From Dactylosporangium vinaceum (GTDB lineage Bacteria > Actinomycetota > Actinomycetes > Mycobacteriales > Micromonosporaceae), in assembly GCF_019904175.1 (NCBI RefSeq), contig NZ_CP061913.1:3844001-3908000 (forward strand): a stretch of 64,000 bases of DNA, given 5' to 3'. The notes under the pieces were generated by a model. The model saw only the letters and a program-made list of their open reading frames with translations. It was not told where the DNA came from and did not search any database. How positions within the stretch are numbered: position 1 is the stretch's first letter; each line of letters opens with the position of its first letter. A program made the translations under genes and the position numbers. Shown here piece after piece: positions 52,297 to 60,804 of this stretch.

Positions 52297-53130
52297 ATGG
52301 CCGATTTCGACGCCGTCGTGACGGATCTCGACGGCACGGTGATCCGGCGGGACGGCACGATCAGTGATGCGACTCTGCGCGCCGCGCGTGCTCTGCAGCA
52401 TGATGGCGTGCCGTTGATCGCAGCGACCGCCCGCACGCCCGCCGGAGTTGACGCGCTGCACACGCTGGCGCCTTTTCTGACACTCGCGGTGTGCTGCAGC
52501 GGAGCCGTCGGGTACATCCCAGCGACAGCGGCGCTCGCCTGGTACGAGCCCATACCCCGCGACGTCGTGACCGATCTGGCGGCTTTCCTCGAGCAGCGAT
52601 GGCCCTCAGCCGGCCTTGCGGCATACGACGGGCGGCAATGGTGGATGACGTCGACGTATCAGATGCTGTATCCGTCCCGGCACAAGGGGCGCACGGCCGT
52701 CGTTCCGGCAGCGACGATCGTTGCCGTGGACCCCTGCGCCATGGCCGTCTGTCACCCGGAGCGGAACTCCCCGCAGCTCATCGCGGCTCTGCACGAGGCC
52801 GGATTCGGCGCCACCCGACTCGTCCTGCATCACGCCGGTCCGGCAGTCGTGGACGTGACCGCACCGGCGGTCGACAAGGCGAGCGGAGTGCTACGTGCGC
52901 TGGCAAGGCTCGGCGTCGCGCCGCAACGCGTCATCGGGTTCGGTGACATGCCGATCGACATCGCCATGTTCTCGGCCGTCGGGCACTCCGTCGCCATGAG
53001 CAACGCACCGGACGAAGTCCGGCGCGCAGCCACCTCGCAGACCGCGAGCGTCGAAGACGACGGCTTCGCTCGTACTCTCTGCGACGTCGGTCTCATCCCG
53101 TGCGGCGCCCGCCTGGGGTCCACCCGGTGA
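52297..53130 (+). CDS. HAD-superfamily hydrolase (Cof-like phosphatase)
   Basis: Encodes 277 aa with GGGGGA before the ATG. HAD motifs are in order: motif I VVTDLDGTVIRRDG (nucleophile Asp10, Asp12), motif II IAATARTPAG, motif III Lys in VDKASGVLRALARLG and motif IV VIGFGDMPIDIAMF. The type-II cap between them (about 80-190) fits Cof/YbiV-like sugar-phosphate or nucleotide phosphatases. It acts in the cytoplasm and the substrate cannot be told. Its stop overlaps the start of the GNAT gene (GTGA, 53127-53130). Confidence 0.92.
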   Translation: MADFDAVVTDLDGTVIRRDGTISDATLRAARALQHDGVPLIAATARTPAGVDALHTLAPFLTLAVCCSGAVGYIPATAALAWYEPIPRDVVTDLAAFLEQRWPSAGLAAYDGRQWWMTSTYQMLYPSRHKGRTAVVPAATIVAVDPCAMAVCHPERNSPQLIAALHEAGFGATRLVLHHAGPAVVDVTAPAVDKASGVLRALARLGVAPQRVIGFGDMPIDIAMFSAVGHSVAMSNAPDEVRRAATSQTASVEDDGFARTLCDVGLIPCGARLGSTR

Positions 53131-53549
53131 TCGTGCGGCGAGCCGCAGCGACGGACGCGGCGGTTCTTGCCGAGCTGCAGGGCCTCGAACCGGGCAAACT
53201 TGCGGCGTACGCCGAGTGGATAGCGACCCACGCGGAGACGCACCTGCCGTTCGTCGGCGAAGTCGACGGGCACGTGGTCGCTGCCGCCTGGCTGCACATC
53301 GCCGAACGGGTGCCCCGCAACGACGCATTTGACCGGCGCTGCGGCGACGTCCAATCGGTCATGGTGCGCGAGGACTACCGTAACCAGGGCGTCGGTGCCG
53401 CGCTCATCACCGCGATCCTGGCCGAGGCTGAGACGAGAAATCTGACGCATGTGACAGTCCACTCCAGCCGTCGCGCCGTCGACTTCTATCTGCGTCACGG
53501 ATTCAGTCACCACCGGCAGCTCCTGATCTGGCAGCAGAACGACCATTGA
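53127..53549 (+). CDS. GNAT-family N-acetyltransferase
   Basis: Encodes 140 aa from the GTG at 53127 that overlaps the HAD stop; a GTG 27 nt upstream is less likely. Motif A for acetyl-CoA is VMVREDYRNQGVGAALITA, with the usual Q/RxxGxG/A core, followed by LTHVTVHSSRRAVDFYLRHG and the C-terminal FSHHRQLLIWQQ. The length is normal for a single GNAT domain. Substrate unknown. Confidence 0.9.
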   Translation: MIVRRAAATDAAVLAELQGLEPGKLAAYAEWIATHAETHLPFVGEVDGHVVAAAWLHIAERVPRNDAFDRRCGDVQSVMVREDYRNQGVGAALITAILAEAETRNLTHVTVHSSRRAVDFYLRHGFSHHRQLLIWQQNDH

Positions 53550-53604
53550 TGCCGCGGCGGCTCGCAGGCACCCGAAAGGGGCGAGCGATGTACGCGCCTG
53601 GTCG

Positions 53605-54177
53605 TCAGCCGGCCAGCAGGACGGCCAGCACCTCGGCGACCAGGGCGGTGACCAGCAGGCTGACGGCGGTGTGCAGGTATCGCGCCCTGCGCTGGCCGAC
53701 CTCGTGCGCGGCCGCCCACAGCGCCAGGCGGGTCGCGGTGGTCTTCGCGATGGGGTCGTCGCCGGGGTGGCCCCACCGCGCCCAGATCTCGTCCGGCAGC
53801 GTGGCCGGGTCGATGGTGCGGGTCCGCCACGCGGCGCCGGTCTGCGCGGCGACGGCGGCCGCGGCCAGCAGGAGGACGACGGCCAGAACGGCCAGGGCGA
53901 CGGCGATGGCCGAGACGTCCGGCGAGTTCGACCCCCGCAGCAGCAGTGCCCAGCCGACCTGGCTCAGCAGCAGCACGGCGGAGACGGTGACGACGGCCAG
54001 GGCCCGGACCTCGAGACTGCGGTCGTACCGCTCCGCGGTCTCGAGGAGATCCCGGACCAGCAGGGCGTATTCGGCGCCGGCGGCCGGGGCGGCGGGCGGC
54101 GCCGGGGCCAGCACCGCCGGGTGGCCGAACGACGTGTGGTTGGTGCCGGCGATCGCGGCATCGGTCGGGGTCGACAT
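53605..54177 (-). CDS. Membrane protein of unknown function
   Basis: Encodes 190 aa from the ATG at 54177, next to a leaderless -10; an upstream ATG would add 14 residues. A Pro/Ala-rich N-terminus (1-35) leads to the helix YALLVRDLLETAERYDRSLE. Two membrane helices follow (AVVTVSAVLLLSQVGWALLL; AIAVALAVLAVVLLLAAAAVA), then a soluble loop (ATLPDEIWARWGHPGDDPIA) and a last membrane helix at the C-terminus (LVTALVAEVLAVLLAG). No family was recognised. The helix pair, cytosolic segment and terminal helix resemble effector-type membrane proteins, but nothing nearby supports that. Confidence 0.72.
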   Translation of the reverse strand: MSTPTDAAIAGTNHTSFGHPAVLAPAPPAAPAAGAEYALLVRDLLETAERYDRSLEVRALAVVTVSAVLLLSQVGWALLLRGSNSPDVSAIAVALAVLAVVLLLAAAAVAAQTGAAWRTRTIDPATLPDEIWARWGHPGDDPIAKTTATRLALWAAAHEVGQRRARYLHTAVSLLVTALVAEVLAVLLAG

Positions 54178-54183
54178 GGCTGC

Positions 54184-54189
54184 ATTGTG
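54184..54189 (-). promoter_or_regulatory. Candidate leaderless -10 of the membrane-protein gene
   Basis: On the minus strand CACAAT ends 6 nt before the ATG at 54177. Confidence 0.4.
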
Positions 54190-54250
54190 GGGCATCGAGG
54201 CGAGCGTGTGTGCGACCAATGATGTAGACGGACCCGCACTCCTGCGGCCG

Positions 54251-55255
54251 TCAGGGGCGCCGGTTGCGGGTGGCGCGGAGGCGGCGGTGCATGCCGCCCA
54301 TGACGTCGACGCCGGGCAGCAGCGCCTTCGGGAACTTCGCCACGACCGTGTAGTTGGTGTCCACCACGTTGGCGACCGGGGTCAGGGCGGCCTGCGACAC
54401 GAGCTGGTAGGCGTCCAATGTGGACAGCCCGATGAGCTCGGCGACCCAGCGGACCAGCTCGGTGTGGGCGATGCGGAACGCGTCCTCGAGCGGGCGGGCC
54501 GAGCCCGTCGTCATGATGAACGAGTCGTCCTCCAGGCGCGGCCACGGCGTCGGCACCGCCTTGAGCAGTTCGACGACCAGCACGGTGTCCATCGCGCACT
54601 CCACCGCGACGCCGCAGGTCTCCCCCTCGCCCTGGCGGGCGTGGCCGTCGCCGAGGCTCAGCAGCGCGCCCTCCACGTTGACGCCGAGGTAGCAGGTGGT
54701 GCCGGCGCGCATCTCCGGGGTGTCCATGTTGCCGCCCCAACTGCCGGGCGTGAGCGAGGAGCGCACCTCGCCCAGCGGCGGTGCGACGCCGACCGTGCCG
54801 TGCATCGGGTCCAGCGGCAGCTCGGCCTGGAAGGCGGAGTCCAGCGCGCTGTAGCGCACCAGCCGCTCGGTCAGGTCCAGCTCGTAGAACCAGGTGCGCT
54901 CGGCCAGCGGCTCGTGCAGCATCGCGGTCAGGCCCGTCGCGGTCAGCGAGCCGAAGAACGGCACGGTGGTGCTCACGCCCCAGTCGTGGCGTGGCTCGAT
55001 GCTCAGGAAGTGCACGACAAGCGTGTCGCCCGGCTCCGCGCCCTCGACGTAGAACGGGCCGGTCTGCGGGTTGAGGTACCGCGGGTCGCACACCTGGCTG
55101 GCGAGGTCCGCGGTGGAGCGGACCCGCCCGCCGAAGCAGTCCCGGGTCCAGGTCGACAGCACGGTGCCCGGGGCCAGCGAGGCCACGGGCGCCGCGCCGC
55201 CGAACGTGTACACCAGCGTCGCCGGGTCCGCTTCGGCGTCGGGGTTCCAGTGCAT
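54251..55255 (-). CDS. Acetamidase/formamidase-family amidohydrolase
   Basis: Encodes 334 aa from the ATG at 55255. It matches the FmdA/AmdA family, which hydrolyses formamide, acetamide or related short amides to ammonia and the acid. Conserved-looking segments are TFGGAAPVASLAPGTVLS, NPQTGPFYVEGAEPGDTLV, SLTPGSWGGNMDTPEMRAG, LGDGHARQGEGETCGVAVE and DAYQLVSQAALTPVANVVD. The length is close to the family norm. It lies 8 nt after the APC permease gene on the same strand. The pair would import and deaminate a small nitrogen compound, and it may belong functionally with the divergent aminotransferase/kinase genes. Confidence 0.9.
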   Translation of the reverse strand: MHWNPDAEADPATLVYTFGGAAPVASLAPGTVLSTWTRDCFGGRVRSTADLASQVCDPRYLNPQTGPFYVEGAEPGDTLVVHFLSIEPRHDWGVSTTVPFFGSLTATGLTAMLHEPLAERTWFYELDLTERLVRYSALDSAFQAELPLDPMHGTVGVAPPLGEVRSSLTPGSWGGNMDTPEMRAGTTCYLGVNVEGALLSLGDGHARQGEGETCGVAVECAMDTVLVVELLKAVPTPWPRLEDDSFIMTTGSARPLEDAFRIAHTELVRWVAELIGLSTLDAYQLVSQAALTPVANVVDTNYTVVAKFPKALLPGVDVMGGMHRRLRATRNRRP

Positions 55256-55263
55256 GTGTGGTG

Positions 55264-56853
55264 CTACTCCCGTTCCTTGGCCTCGTCGAAGACGTGCCGG
55301 CCGATCGCGGCGTACGTGGCCGGGCTGCGCATCCTCAGCGCGAACACGACCACGAGGCCGACGGCGAAGGTGCCGAAGACAAGGTACGGGATGGCGTGGA
55401 AGAACGGCGATCCCGCCGCGCCGCCGCCGGCGAACTCGAGGTTGCTGAACAGCAGGTAGACGACGTAGAGCATGCCGATGCCGCCGAGGGCCGGGATGAC
55501 CGCGGTCGTCAGCAGGTTGCCCGGATGGGTTTTCTTGACGTGGAAGTACCAGATGACGGCGACCGAGGTGATCGACTGCACGATCAGGATGGCCATCGTG
55601 CCGACGAGCGCCAGCAGGCCGTACTCGTAGATGTAGGCGCCGCGGGTCGGGTCGTCGCCGCCGACGGTCAGGAAGTAGAACCCGACGGTGATGACGAGCG
55701 TGATGATGCTCTGCGTGAAGGAGGCGATGTGCGGCGAGTGGTGCTTGGCGTGGGTCGCGCCGAGGCTGCGCTGCAGCAGCGGCAGATCGCGGGCGATGGC
55801 GAACATGTACCGCGCCGCGGCGTTGTGGAAGGCCAGCGCGCAGGCGAACGAGCCGGAGACGATGAGGAACAGGTAGACGTAGGTGATCCAGGACCCGCCG
55901 AGGTTGCGCTCCGCGAGCTTCGTGAACATGCCGATGGAGTCGTTGGCGGCGAGGTCGACGCTGTCCTTGCGGCCATTGCCGGCGATCACCATCCAGGACA
56001 CGAACGTGTAGAACAGGCCGAGGCCGACGACCGCGATCAGGGTGGCCCGCGGCACGATCCGCTTCGGGTTGCGCGACTCCTCGCCGTAGACCGCGGTGGT
56101 CTCGTAGCCGACCCAGGACCAGAATGCGAAGAACAGACCCAGCGCGGCGGTACCGGCGGCGAGCGGCGCCCCGGCCGCCTGCAGGTCGAAGCCGCCACCG
56201 GCGGGCAGGTTCTCGAACGCCGACAGCGGGTTGACCGCGGTGCCGAGCCAGCCGTCGGGGCCGCCGCCGCGGAAGAGCACCGACCCGGCGAGGGCGGTCA
56301 GCAGGATCACCTCGGCGACGAGCATCACGCCGAGGAACAGCGCGGCGATGTTGATGTCGAAGTACCCGAGCAGGCCGATGACGACGATGCCGATGAAGCC
56401 GAGCAGCAGCCAGTTGACGTCCCAGCCGAACCACTTGTCGAGGGCGTCGTGGGCGAAGTACGAGAAGATGCCGATCAGTGAGCCCTCGAACACGACGTAG
56501 GCGACGGTGGCGAGCAGGCCGGTGGCCATGCCCCACACCTGGCCGAGGCCGTGGGTGACGAAGCCGTAGAACGCGCCGGCGGTGGTGATGTGCCGGGCCA
56601 TCGCGACGAAGCCGACGGTGAACAGGGTCAGTACGACGGTGGCGACCAGGAAGCCGGCCGGGGCGCCGATGCCGTTGCCGTAGGCGACCGCGATCGGCAC
56701 GTTGCCGGTCATGGCGGTGATCGGCGCGGCGTTCGCGACGGCCATGAAGAGCACGCCGGCCAGCCCGACCGCGCCCGCTTTGAGGGTGTTGCCCGCACGG
56801 GGCACCGGGGCGTCCTTGATCGCCTCGGTGCCGAGATTCTCCTGAGTGGTCAC
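55264..56853 (-). CDS. APC-family amino acid/amine permease
   Basis: Encodes 529 aa from the GTG at 56853, which has GAAGGG seven bases upstream; a GTG 21 nt earlier is possible. About 12-14 membrane helices start with LKAGAVGLAGVLFMAVANAA and PITAMTGNVPIAVAYGNG, the usual helix 1 of APC transporters. Further hallmarks are TTAGAFYGFVTHGLG, SWVGYETTAVYGEESRNPK (helix 6 and following loop) and CALAFHNAAARYMFAIARD. Members of this branch carry amino acids, polyamines or ethanolamine. Given the neighbours, an amino alcohol or amine is a reasonable substrate, by inference only. Confidence 0.92.
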   Translation of the reverse strand: MTTQENLGTEAIKDAPVPRAGNTLKAGAVGLAGVLFMAVANAAPITAMTGNVPIAVAYGNGIGAPAGFLVATVVLTLFTVGFVAMARHITTAGAFYGFVTHGLGQVWGMATGLLATVAYVVFEGSLIGIFSYFAHDALDKWFGWDVNWLLLGFIGIVVIGLLGYFDINIAALFLGVMLVAEVILLTALAGSVLFRGGGPDGWLGTAVNPLSAFENLPAGGGFDLQAAGAPLAAGTAALGLFFAFWSWVGYETTAVYGEESRNPKRIVPRATLIAVVGLGLFYTFVSWMVIAGNGRKDSVDLAANDSIGMFTKLAERNLGGSWITYVYLFLIVSGSFACALAFHNAAARYMFAIARDLPLLQRSLGATHAKHHSPHIASFTQSIITLVITVGFYFLTVGGDDPTRGAYIYEYGLLALVGTMAILIVQSITSVAVIWYFHVKKTHPGNLLTTAVIPALGGIGMLYVVYLLFSNLEFAGGGAAGSPFFHAIPYLVFGTFAVGLVVVFALRMRSPATYAAIGRHVFDEAKERE

Positions 56854-57018
56854 GGCAGTGCCCTTCGCCTTCACGAAAAGGTCTGGTGAAACGGTGGATG
56901 GAACCAGACCATTCCGCTGCGCACGGGCCCGCTACGGGCAGGTAAAAACCGTGTGACGCCGATTGACCCGCCGCGGCGGGCGCTGCTAAACCTCCGTACC
57001 AATACGCCGATTCGGTCC

Positions 57019-57035
57019 GGGGGAGGCGCACGATT
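57019..57035 (+). promoter_or_regulatory. Ribosome binding site and ATT start codon of the class-III aminotransferase-like gene
   Basis: GGGGGAGG (57019-57026) lies 6 nt before ATT (57033-57035), ideal spacing. The frame from this ATT gives FHFADKSEVLEKARRYWN, the conserved N-terminus of this enzyme group. There is no ATG, GTG or TTG in frame between the site and the GTG at 57123. Confidence 0.6.
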
Positions 57036-58271
57036 TTCCACTTCGCCGACAAGTCCGAGGTACTGGAGAAGGCCCGCCGATACTGGAACCCGGGCAAGAC
57101 GAGCTTCTGGTCGGATGCGGGCGTGCCCCTGGTGATCGACCGGCGGGAGGGCTACTTCCTGCACGACCTGGACGGCGGCCGCCTCATCGACGTGCACCTC
57201 AACGGCGGCACGTACAACCTCGGCCACCGCAACCCGGAGGTCGTCGCCGCCGTCCGGGACGGGCTGGATCACTTCGACATCGGCAACCATCACTTCCCGT
57301 CGATCGCCCGCACCGCGCTGGCCGAGGCGCTCGTCGCCTCGGCCCCGCCCGGGATCGGCAAGGTGGTCTACGGCAGCGGCGGCGGCGAGGCCGTCGACAT
57401 CGCGCTGAAGACCGCGCGGCACGCGACCGGGCGGCGGCGCATCGTGTCGGTCGTCAAGGCGTACCACGGCCACACCGGGCTGGCCGTGGCCGCCGGCGAC
57501 GACCGGTTCACCCGGATGTTCCTCGCCGACCGGCTCGACGAGTTCACCCAGGTCCCGTTCAACGACCTCGACGCGATGGCCAAGGTGCTGCGCGACGGCG
57601 ACGTCGCCGCGGTCATCATGGAGACCATCCCGGCGACCTACGGCTTCCCGCTGCCGGCCCCCGGCTATCTGGAGGGCGTCAAGGAGCTGTGCGAGCGCCA
57701 CGGCACCCTCTACATCGCCGACGAGGTGCAGACCGGGCTGATGCGCACAGGCGAGCTGTGGGGCATCACCAAGCACGGCATCGCCCCCGACCTGCTGGTC
57801 ACCGGCAAGGGGCTGTCCGGCGGCATCTACCCGATCACCGCGGTGCTGGTCGCCGAGCACGCGGCCGGCTGGCTGCGCGAGGACGGGTTCGGGCACATCT
57901 CCTCGTTCGGCGGGGCGGAGCTGGGGTGCATCGCGGCGCTCAAGACGCTCGAGATCACCCTGCGACCCTCCACGAGGGAGCGGGTCGCCGCGCTGACCGA
58001 GCGCTTCGCGCACGGCCTGGCCGAGATCCGCGAGCGGTACCCCGACTGGCTGGTCGGCATCCGCCAGAACGGGCTCGTCATCGGCCTGGAGTTCGACCAC
58101 CCGGAGGGCGCGAAGCTGGTCATGCGGCAGCTCTACGAGCACGGCATCTGGGCGATCTTCTCCACACTGGACCCGCGGGTGCTGCAGTTCAAGCCGGGCA
58201 TCCTGCTCAGCGACGAGCTCGCCGACGAGATCCTGCAGCGCACCGCCACGGCGATCGGCAAGTCCCGGTGA
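57033..58271 (+). CDS. Class-III aminotransferase-like PLP enzyme, probable amino-alcohol phosphate phospho-lyase
   Basis: Encodes 412 aa if read from ATT at 57033; starting at the GTG at 57123 would remove 30 residues that look conserved (LEKARRYWNPGKTSFWSDAG). The PLP fold is complete: VVYGSGGGEAVDIALKTAR, VKAYHGHTGLAVAAGDD, the cofactor Asp in LYIADEVQTGLMRTGE (about 230) and the Schiff-base Lys in LLVTGKGLSGGIYP (about 259). Class III includes omega-transaminases and ethanolamine/hydroxylysine-phosphate phospho-lyases. The overlapping gene for an aminoglycoside/hydroxylysine-kinase-type phosphotransferase favours the phospho-lyase, which releases an aldehyde, ammonia and phosphate. A simple transaminase remains possible. 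Confidence 0.85.
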   Translation: MFHFADKSEVLEKARRYWNPGKTSFWSDAGVPLVIDRREGYFLHDLDGGRLIDVHLNGGTYNLGHRNPEVVAAVRDGLDHFDIGNHHFPSIARTALAEALVASAPPGIGKVVYGSGGGEAVDIALKTARHATGRRRIVSVVKAYHGHTGLAVAAGDDRFTRMFLADRLDEFTQVPFNDLDAMAKVLRDGDVAAVIMETIPATYGFPLPAPGYLEGVKELCERHGTLYIADEVQTGLMRTGELWGITKHGIAPDLLVTGKGLSGGIYPITAVLVAEHAAGWLREDGFGHISSFGGAELGCIAALKTLEITLRPSTRERVAALTERFAHGLAEIRERYPDWLVGIRQNGLVIGLEFDHPEGAKLVMRQLYEHGIWAIFSTLDPRVLQFKPGILLSDELADEILQRTATAIGKSR

Positions 58272-59236
58272 CACCGCTGGCGGTGGCCCAGGCCGCGCTG
58301 CGCCACTACCCGGTCGACCCGTCCGCCACCCTGACCCTGCTCAACATCAGCGAGAACGCCACCTACGCCGTCGACGACCCGGTCGCCCGGCGGCGCACGG
58401 TGCTGCGCGTGCACCGCACCGGCTACCACTCGCTGGAGTCGATCGAGTCGGAGCTGGCCTGGCTCGACGCGCTGCGCACCGACGCCGGCGTTCGCACGCC
58501 ACAGGTCCTGCCCAGCGTGTACGGCAAACGCGTGGTCTCCATCGCCGACGGCGCCGCCGAGCCGCGCCGGGTCGTGCTGTTCGAGCACCTGCCCGGGACC
58601 GAGCCGCCCGACGACGACCTGGAGCGCGCGTTCGGCGTGCTCGGCGTGCTCACCGCCCGCATGCACGAGCACGCCCTGCGCTGGCGGCGACCGCCGCGGT
58701 TCACCCGGTTCGCCTGGGACTACGACGGCGCGTTCGGCGTCGAGGCCCGGTGGGGGTGCTGGCAGGACGGCATGGGGATCGGCCCGGCCGAGCGGCGGCT
58801 GCTGGGCCGGCTGGACGCGACGCTGCGCCACCGGCTGGAGGCCTTCGGCACCGGCCCCGACCGTTACGGCCTCATCCACGCCGACCTGCGGCTGGCCAAC
58901 CTGCTCGTCGACGACTCCGGCACGTTCGTGATCGACTTCGACGACTGCGGCCTGGGCTGGTTCCTCTACGACCTCGGCGCCGCGCTGTCGTTCATCGAGG
59001 ACGATCCGCGCGTGCCGGCCCTGATCGCCGCATGGGTCGACGGGTACCGGTCCGAGCGGCCGCTGTCCGCGGCGGAGGAGGCCGAGATCCCGACGTTCGT
59101 GCTCATGCGCCGGCTGCTGCTGGTCGCCTGGATCGGCTCGCACGCCGACACCGACCTCGCCCGCGGCATGGGCGAGCAGTTCACCGCCGGCACCTGCACC
59201 CTGGCCGAGCGGTACCTGTCCGACTGCCCGTTGTAG
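58268..59236 (+). CDS. APH-type phosphotransferase, probable amino-alcohol kinase
   Basis: Encodes 322 aa from a GTG overlapping the aminotransferase stop (GTGA). It has the eukaryotic-like kinase fold of the APH/choline-kinase group: LLNISENATYAVDDPVARR and VLRVHRTGYHS (N-lobe, ATP Lys region), the catalytic loop LIHADLRLANLLVDDSG and the metal-binding IDFDDCGLGWFLYDLG. Hydroxylysine kinase and ethanolamine/aminopropanol kinases are of this type and commonly pair with class-III phospho-lyases. The product of this kinase would be the substrate of the preceding gene's enzyme. Which amino alcohol is used cannot be read from sequence. Confidence 0.88.
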   Translation: MTPLAVAQAALRHYPVDPSATLTLLNISENATYAVDDPVARRRTVLRVHRTGYHSLESIESELAWLDALRTDAGVRTPQVLPSVYGKRVVSIADGAAEPRRVVLFEHLPGTEPPDDDLERAFGVLGVLTARMHEHALRWRRPPRFTRFAWDYDGAFGVEARWGCWQDGMGIGPAERRLLGRLDATLRHRLEAFGTGPDRYGLIHADLRLANLLVDDSGTFVIDFDDCGLGWFLYDLGAALSFIEDDPRVPALIAAWVDGYRSERPLSAAEEAEIPTFVLMRRLLLVAWIGSHADTDLARGMGEQFTAGTCTLAERYLSDCPL

Positions 59237-59251
59237 AGAAGGGGTTCCTCC

Positions 59252-60010
59252 GTGTTCACATCCGTCGCCGGGCGCTCGGTGGTCGTCACCGGCGGCAGCC
59301 GCGGCATCGGCCGGGGCATCGCCGCCGTCTTCGCCGCCGCCGGGGCCAACGTCACCATCGTCGGTCGGGACAAGGCCGCCCTGGACGAGGCCGCCGCCGG
59401 GTTCGGCGCGGCGGTCTGCGTCGCCGACGTGTCCAAGGTGGACGACTGCCACGCCATGGCGGCCGCCGCCGTCGAGCGCTTCGGCGGCATCGACGTGCTC
59501 TGCGCCAACGCCGGTGTCTTCCCCGAGTCCCGGCTGGACGCCATGACCGAGGCCGAGTTCGACGGGGTGTTCGGCGTCAACGTCAAGGGCACCGTGTTCG
59601 CCGTGCAGGCGTGCGCCCCCGCGCTGACCGCGAGCGGGCGTGGCCGGGTGATCGTCACATCGTCGATCACCGGCCCGATCACCGGCTTCCCGGGCTGGTC
59701 GCACTACGGCGCGAGCAAGGCCGCACAGCTGGGATTCGTGCGTACCGCTGCCATCGAGCTGGCCCCCGGGCGGGTCACCGTCAACGCCGTGCTGCCCGGC
59801 AACGTCCTGACCGAGGGCCTCGCCGCGCTCGGCGAGGAATACATCGCCGGCATGACCGCCTCCATCCCGCTCGGCCGGCTCGGCGACGTGGCCGACATCG
59901 GCCATGCCTGCCTGTTCCTGGCCAGCGACGAGGCCGGTTTCATCACCGGCCAGACGCTCGTCGTCGACGGCGGCCAGGTCCTGCCGGAGTCGCTGGCGGC
60001 CGTGCGTTGA
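59252..60010 (+). CDS. Short-chain dehydrogenase/reductase
   Basis: Encodes 252 aa from a GTG with AGAAGGGG upstream. It is a classical SDR: the nucleotide-binding VVTGGSRGIGRGIA (13-20 core), VADVSKVDD, NAG in VLCANAGVF and the catalytic Ser138-Tyr152-Lys156 (TSSIT, WSHYGASKAAQ). It also has PGNVLTEGLAALG and the C-terminal FLASDEAGFITGQTLVVDGG. Residue 40 (GRDKAA) hints at NADP rather than NAD. It may interconvert the alcohol or aldehyde of the pathway. The next gene starts inside its stop codon (TTGA). Confidence 0.93.
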   Translation: MFTSVAGRSVVVTGGSRGIGRGIAAVFAAAGANVTIVGRDKAALDEAAAGFGAAVCVADVSKVDDCHAMAAAAVERFGGIDVLCANAGVFPESRLDAMTEAEFDGVFGVNVKGTVFAVQACAPALTASGRGRVIVTSSITGPITGFPGWSHYGASKAAQLGFVRTAAIELAPGRVTVNAVLPGNVLTEGLAALGEEYIAGMTASIPLGRLGDVADIGHACLFLASDEAGFITGQTLVVDGGQVLPESLAAVR

Positions 60011-60771
60011 GCGAGGCCGACACCACCGCCCAGGGCGCCGTCGCCGCCGAGGTGCAGCGGCGCATCCTCGACCAGATCCGCGACAGCGCGCTCGGCCCCG
60101 GCCAGCGCCTGGGAGGCGAGCGTGACCTGGCCACGGCGTTCGGGGTGAGCCGGTCATCGGTGCGCCTGGCGCTGGCCGCGCTCGAGCGCACGGGCGCCGT
60201 GCGCCGCGTCGCCGGCCGCGGCGGCGGCACGTTCGTCGGCAGTCCCAAGGTCGACCGTGACCTGTCCCGCATTGTCGGCGTGCCCCAGCTGCTGCGCCGT
60301 CAGGGCATGCAGGCGGGCACCCGGGTGCTCGGCACCGGGCTGGTCGTCGCCGACACCCCGACCGCCGCGGCGCTCGGCCTGCCCGACGGCGCGCACGTGC
60401 TCGACATCGTGCGCATCCGCCTCGCCGACGGCACGCCGATCTCCCTGGAACACGCCCGGCTGCCGGCCGCGCTCTTCCCGGGCCTGCTCGAGCTGCCGCT
60501 CGGCGGCTCCCTGTACGAACTGCTGGAGGAGCACTTCGACACCCGGCCACATGATGCGGTCGAGCACATCGAGGTCGTCACGGCCGACGAGCACGAGGCG
60601 GCCGTGCTCGCCGTGCCGAGGGACGCCCCGCTGCTGTCGATCACGCGCACGACCCGTAACCATGACGGGACCGCCTTCGAACACTCCCACGACCTGTTCC
60701 GCGCCGACCGCACCAGCATCACGGTGCGCAGCTTCGCCGAGGTCGCCATGGCGGCGGTCACCGCCGGATGA
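60007..60771 (+). CDS. GntR-family regulator with UTRA ligand domain
   Basis: Encodes 254 aa from a TTG that overlaps the SDR stop. The winged HTH (about 10-75) is AEVQRRILDQIRDSALGPG, RLGGERDLATAFGVSRSS, then VRLALAALERTGAVRRVAGR with a Gly-rich wing. The UTRA effector domain (about 90-245) has LGLPDGAHVLDIVRIRLAD, SLEHARLPAALFPGLLEL and LLSITRTTRNHDGTAFEHS. Such HutC/FarR-type regulators sense small metabolites and usually repress their own catabolic operon. It probably controls this cluster, including the divergent permease/amidase genes. Confidence 0.92.
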   Translation: MSEADTTAQGAVAAEVQRRILDQIRDSALGPGQRLGGERDLATAFGVSRSSVRLALAALERTGAVRRVAGRGGGTFVGSPKVDRDLSRIVGVPQLLRRQGMQAGTRVLGTGLVVADTPTAAALGLPDGAHVLDIVRIRLADGTPISLEHARLPAALFPGLLELPLGGSLYELLEEHFDTRPHDAVEHIEVVTADEHEAAVLAVPRDAPLLSITRTTRNHDGTAFEHSHDLFRADRTSITVRSFAEVAMAAVTAG

Positions 60772-60804
60772 GCGCACCACCCGCCGGCGGCGCGGCGGGT
60801 GGCC

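Noticed and set aside
57123..57125. GTG at 57123 as start of the class-III aminotransferase-like gene
   Set aside because: No ribosome binding site precedes it, and it would drop 30 conserved-looking residues; the upstream ATT with GGGGGAGG fits better, though not proven.
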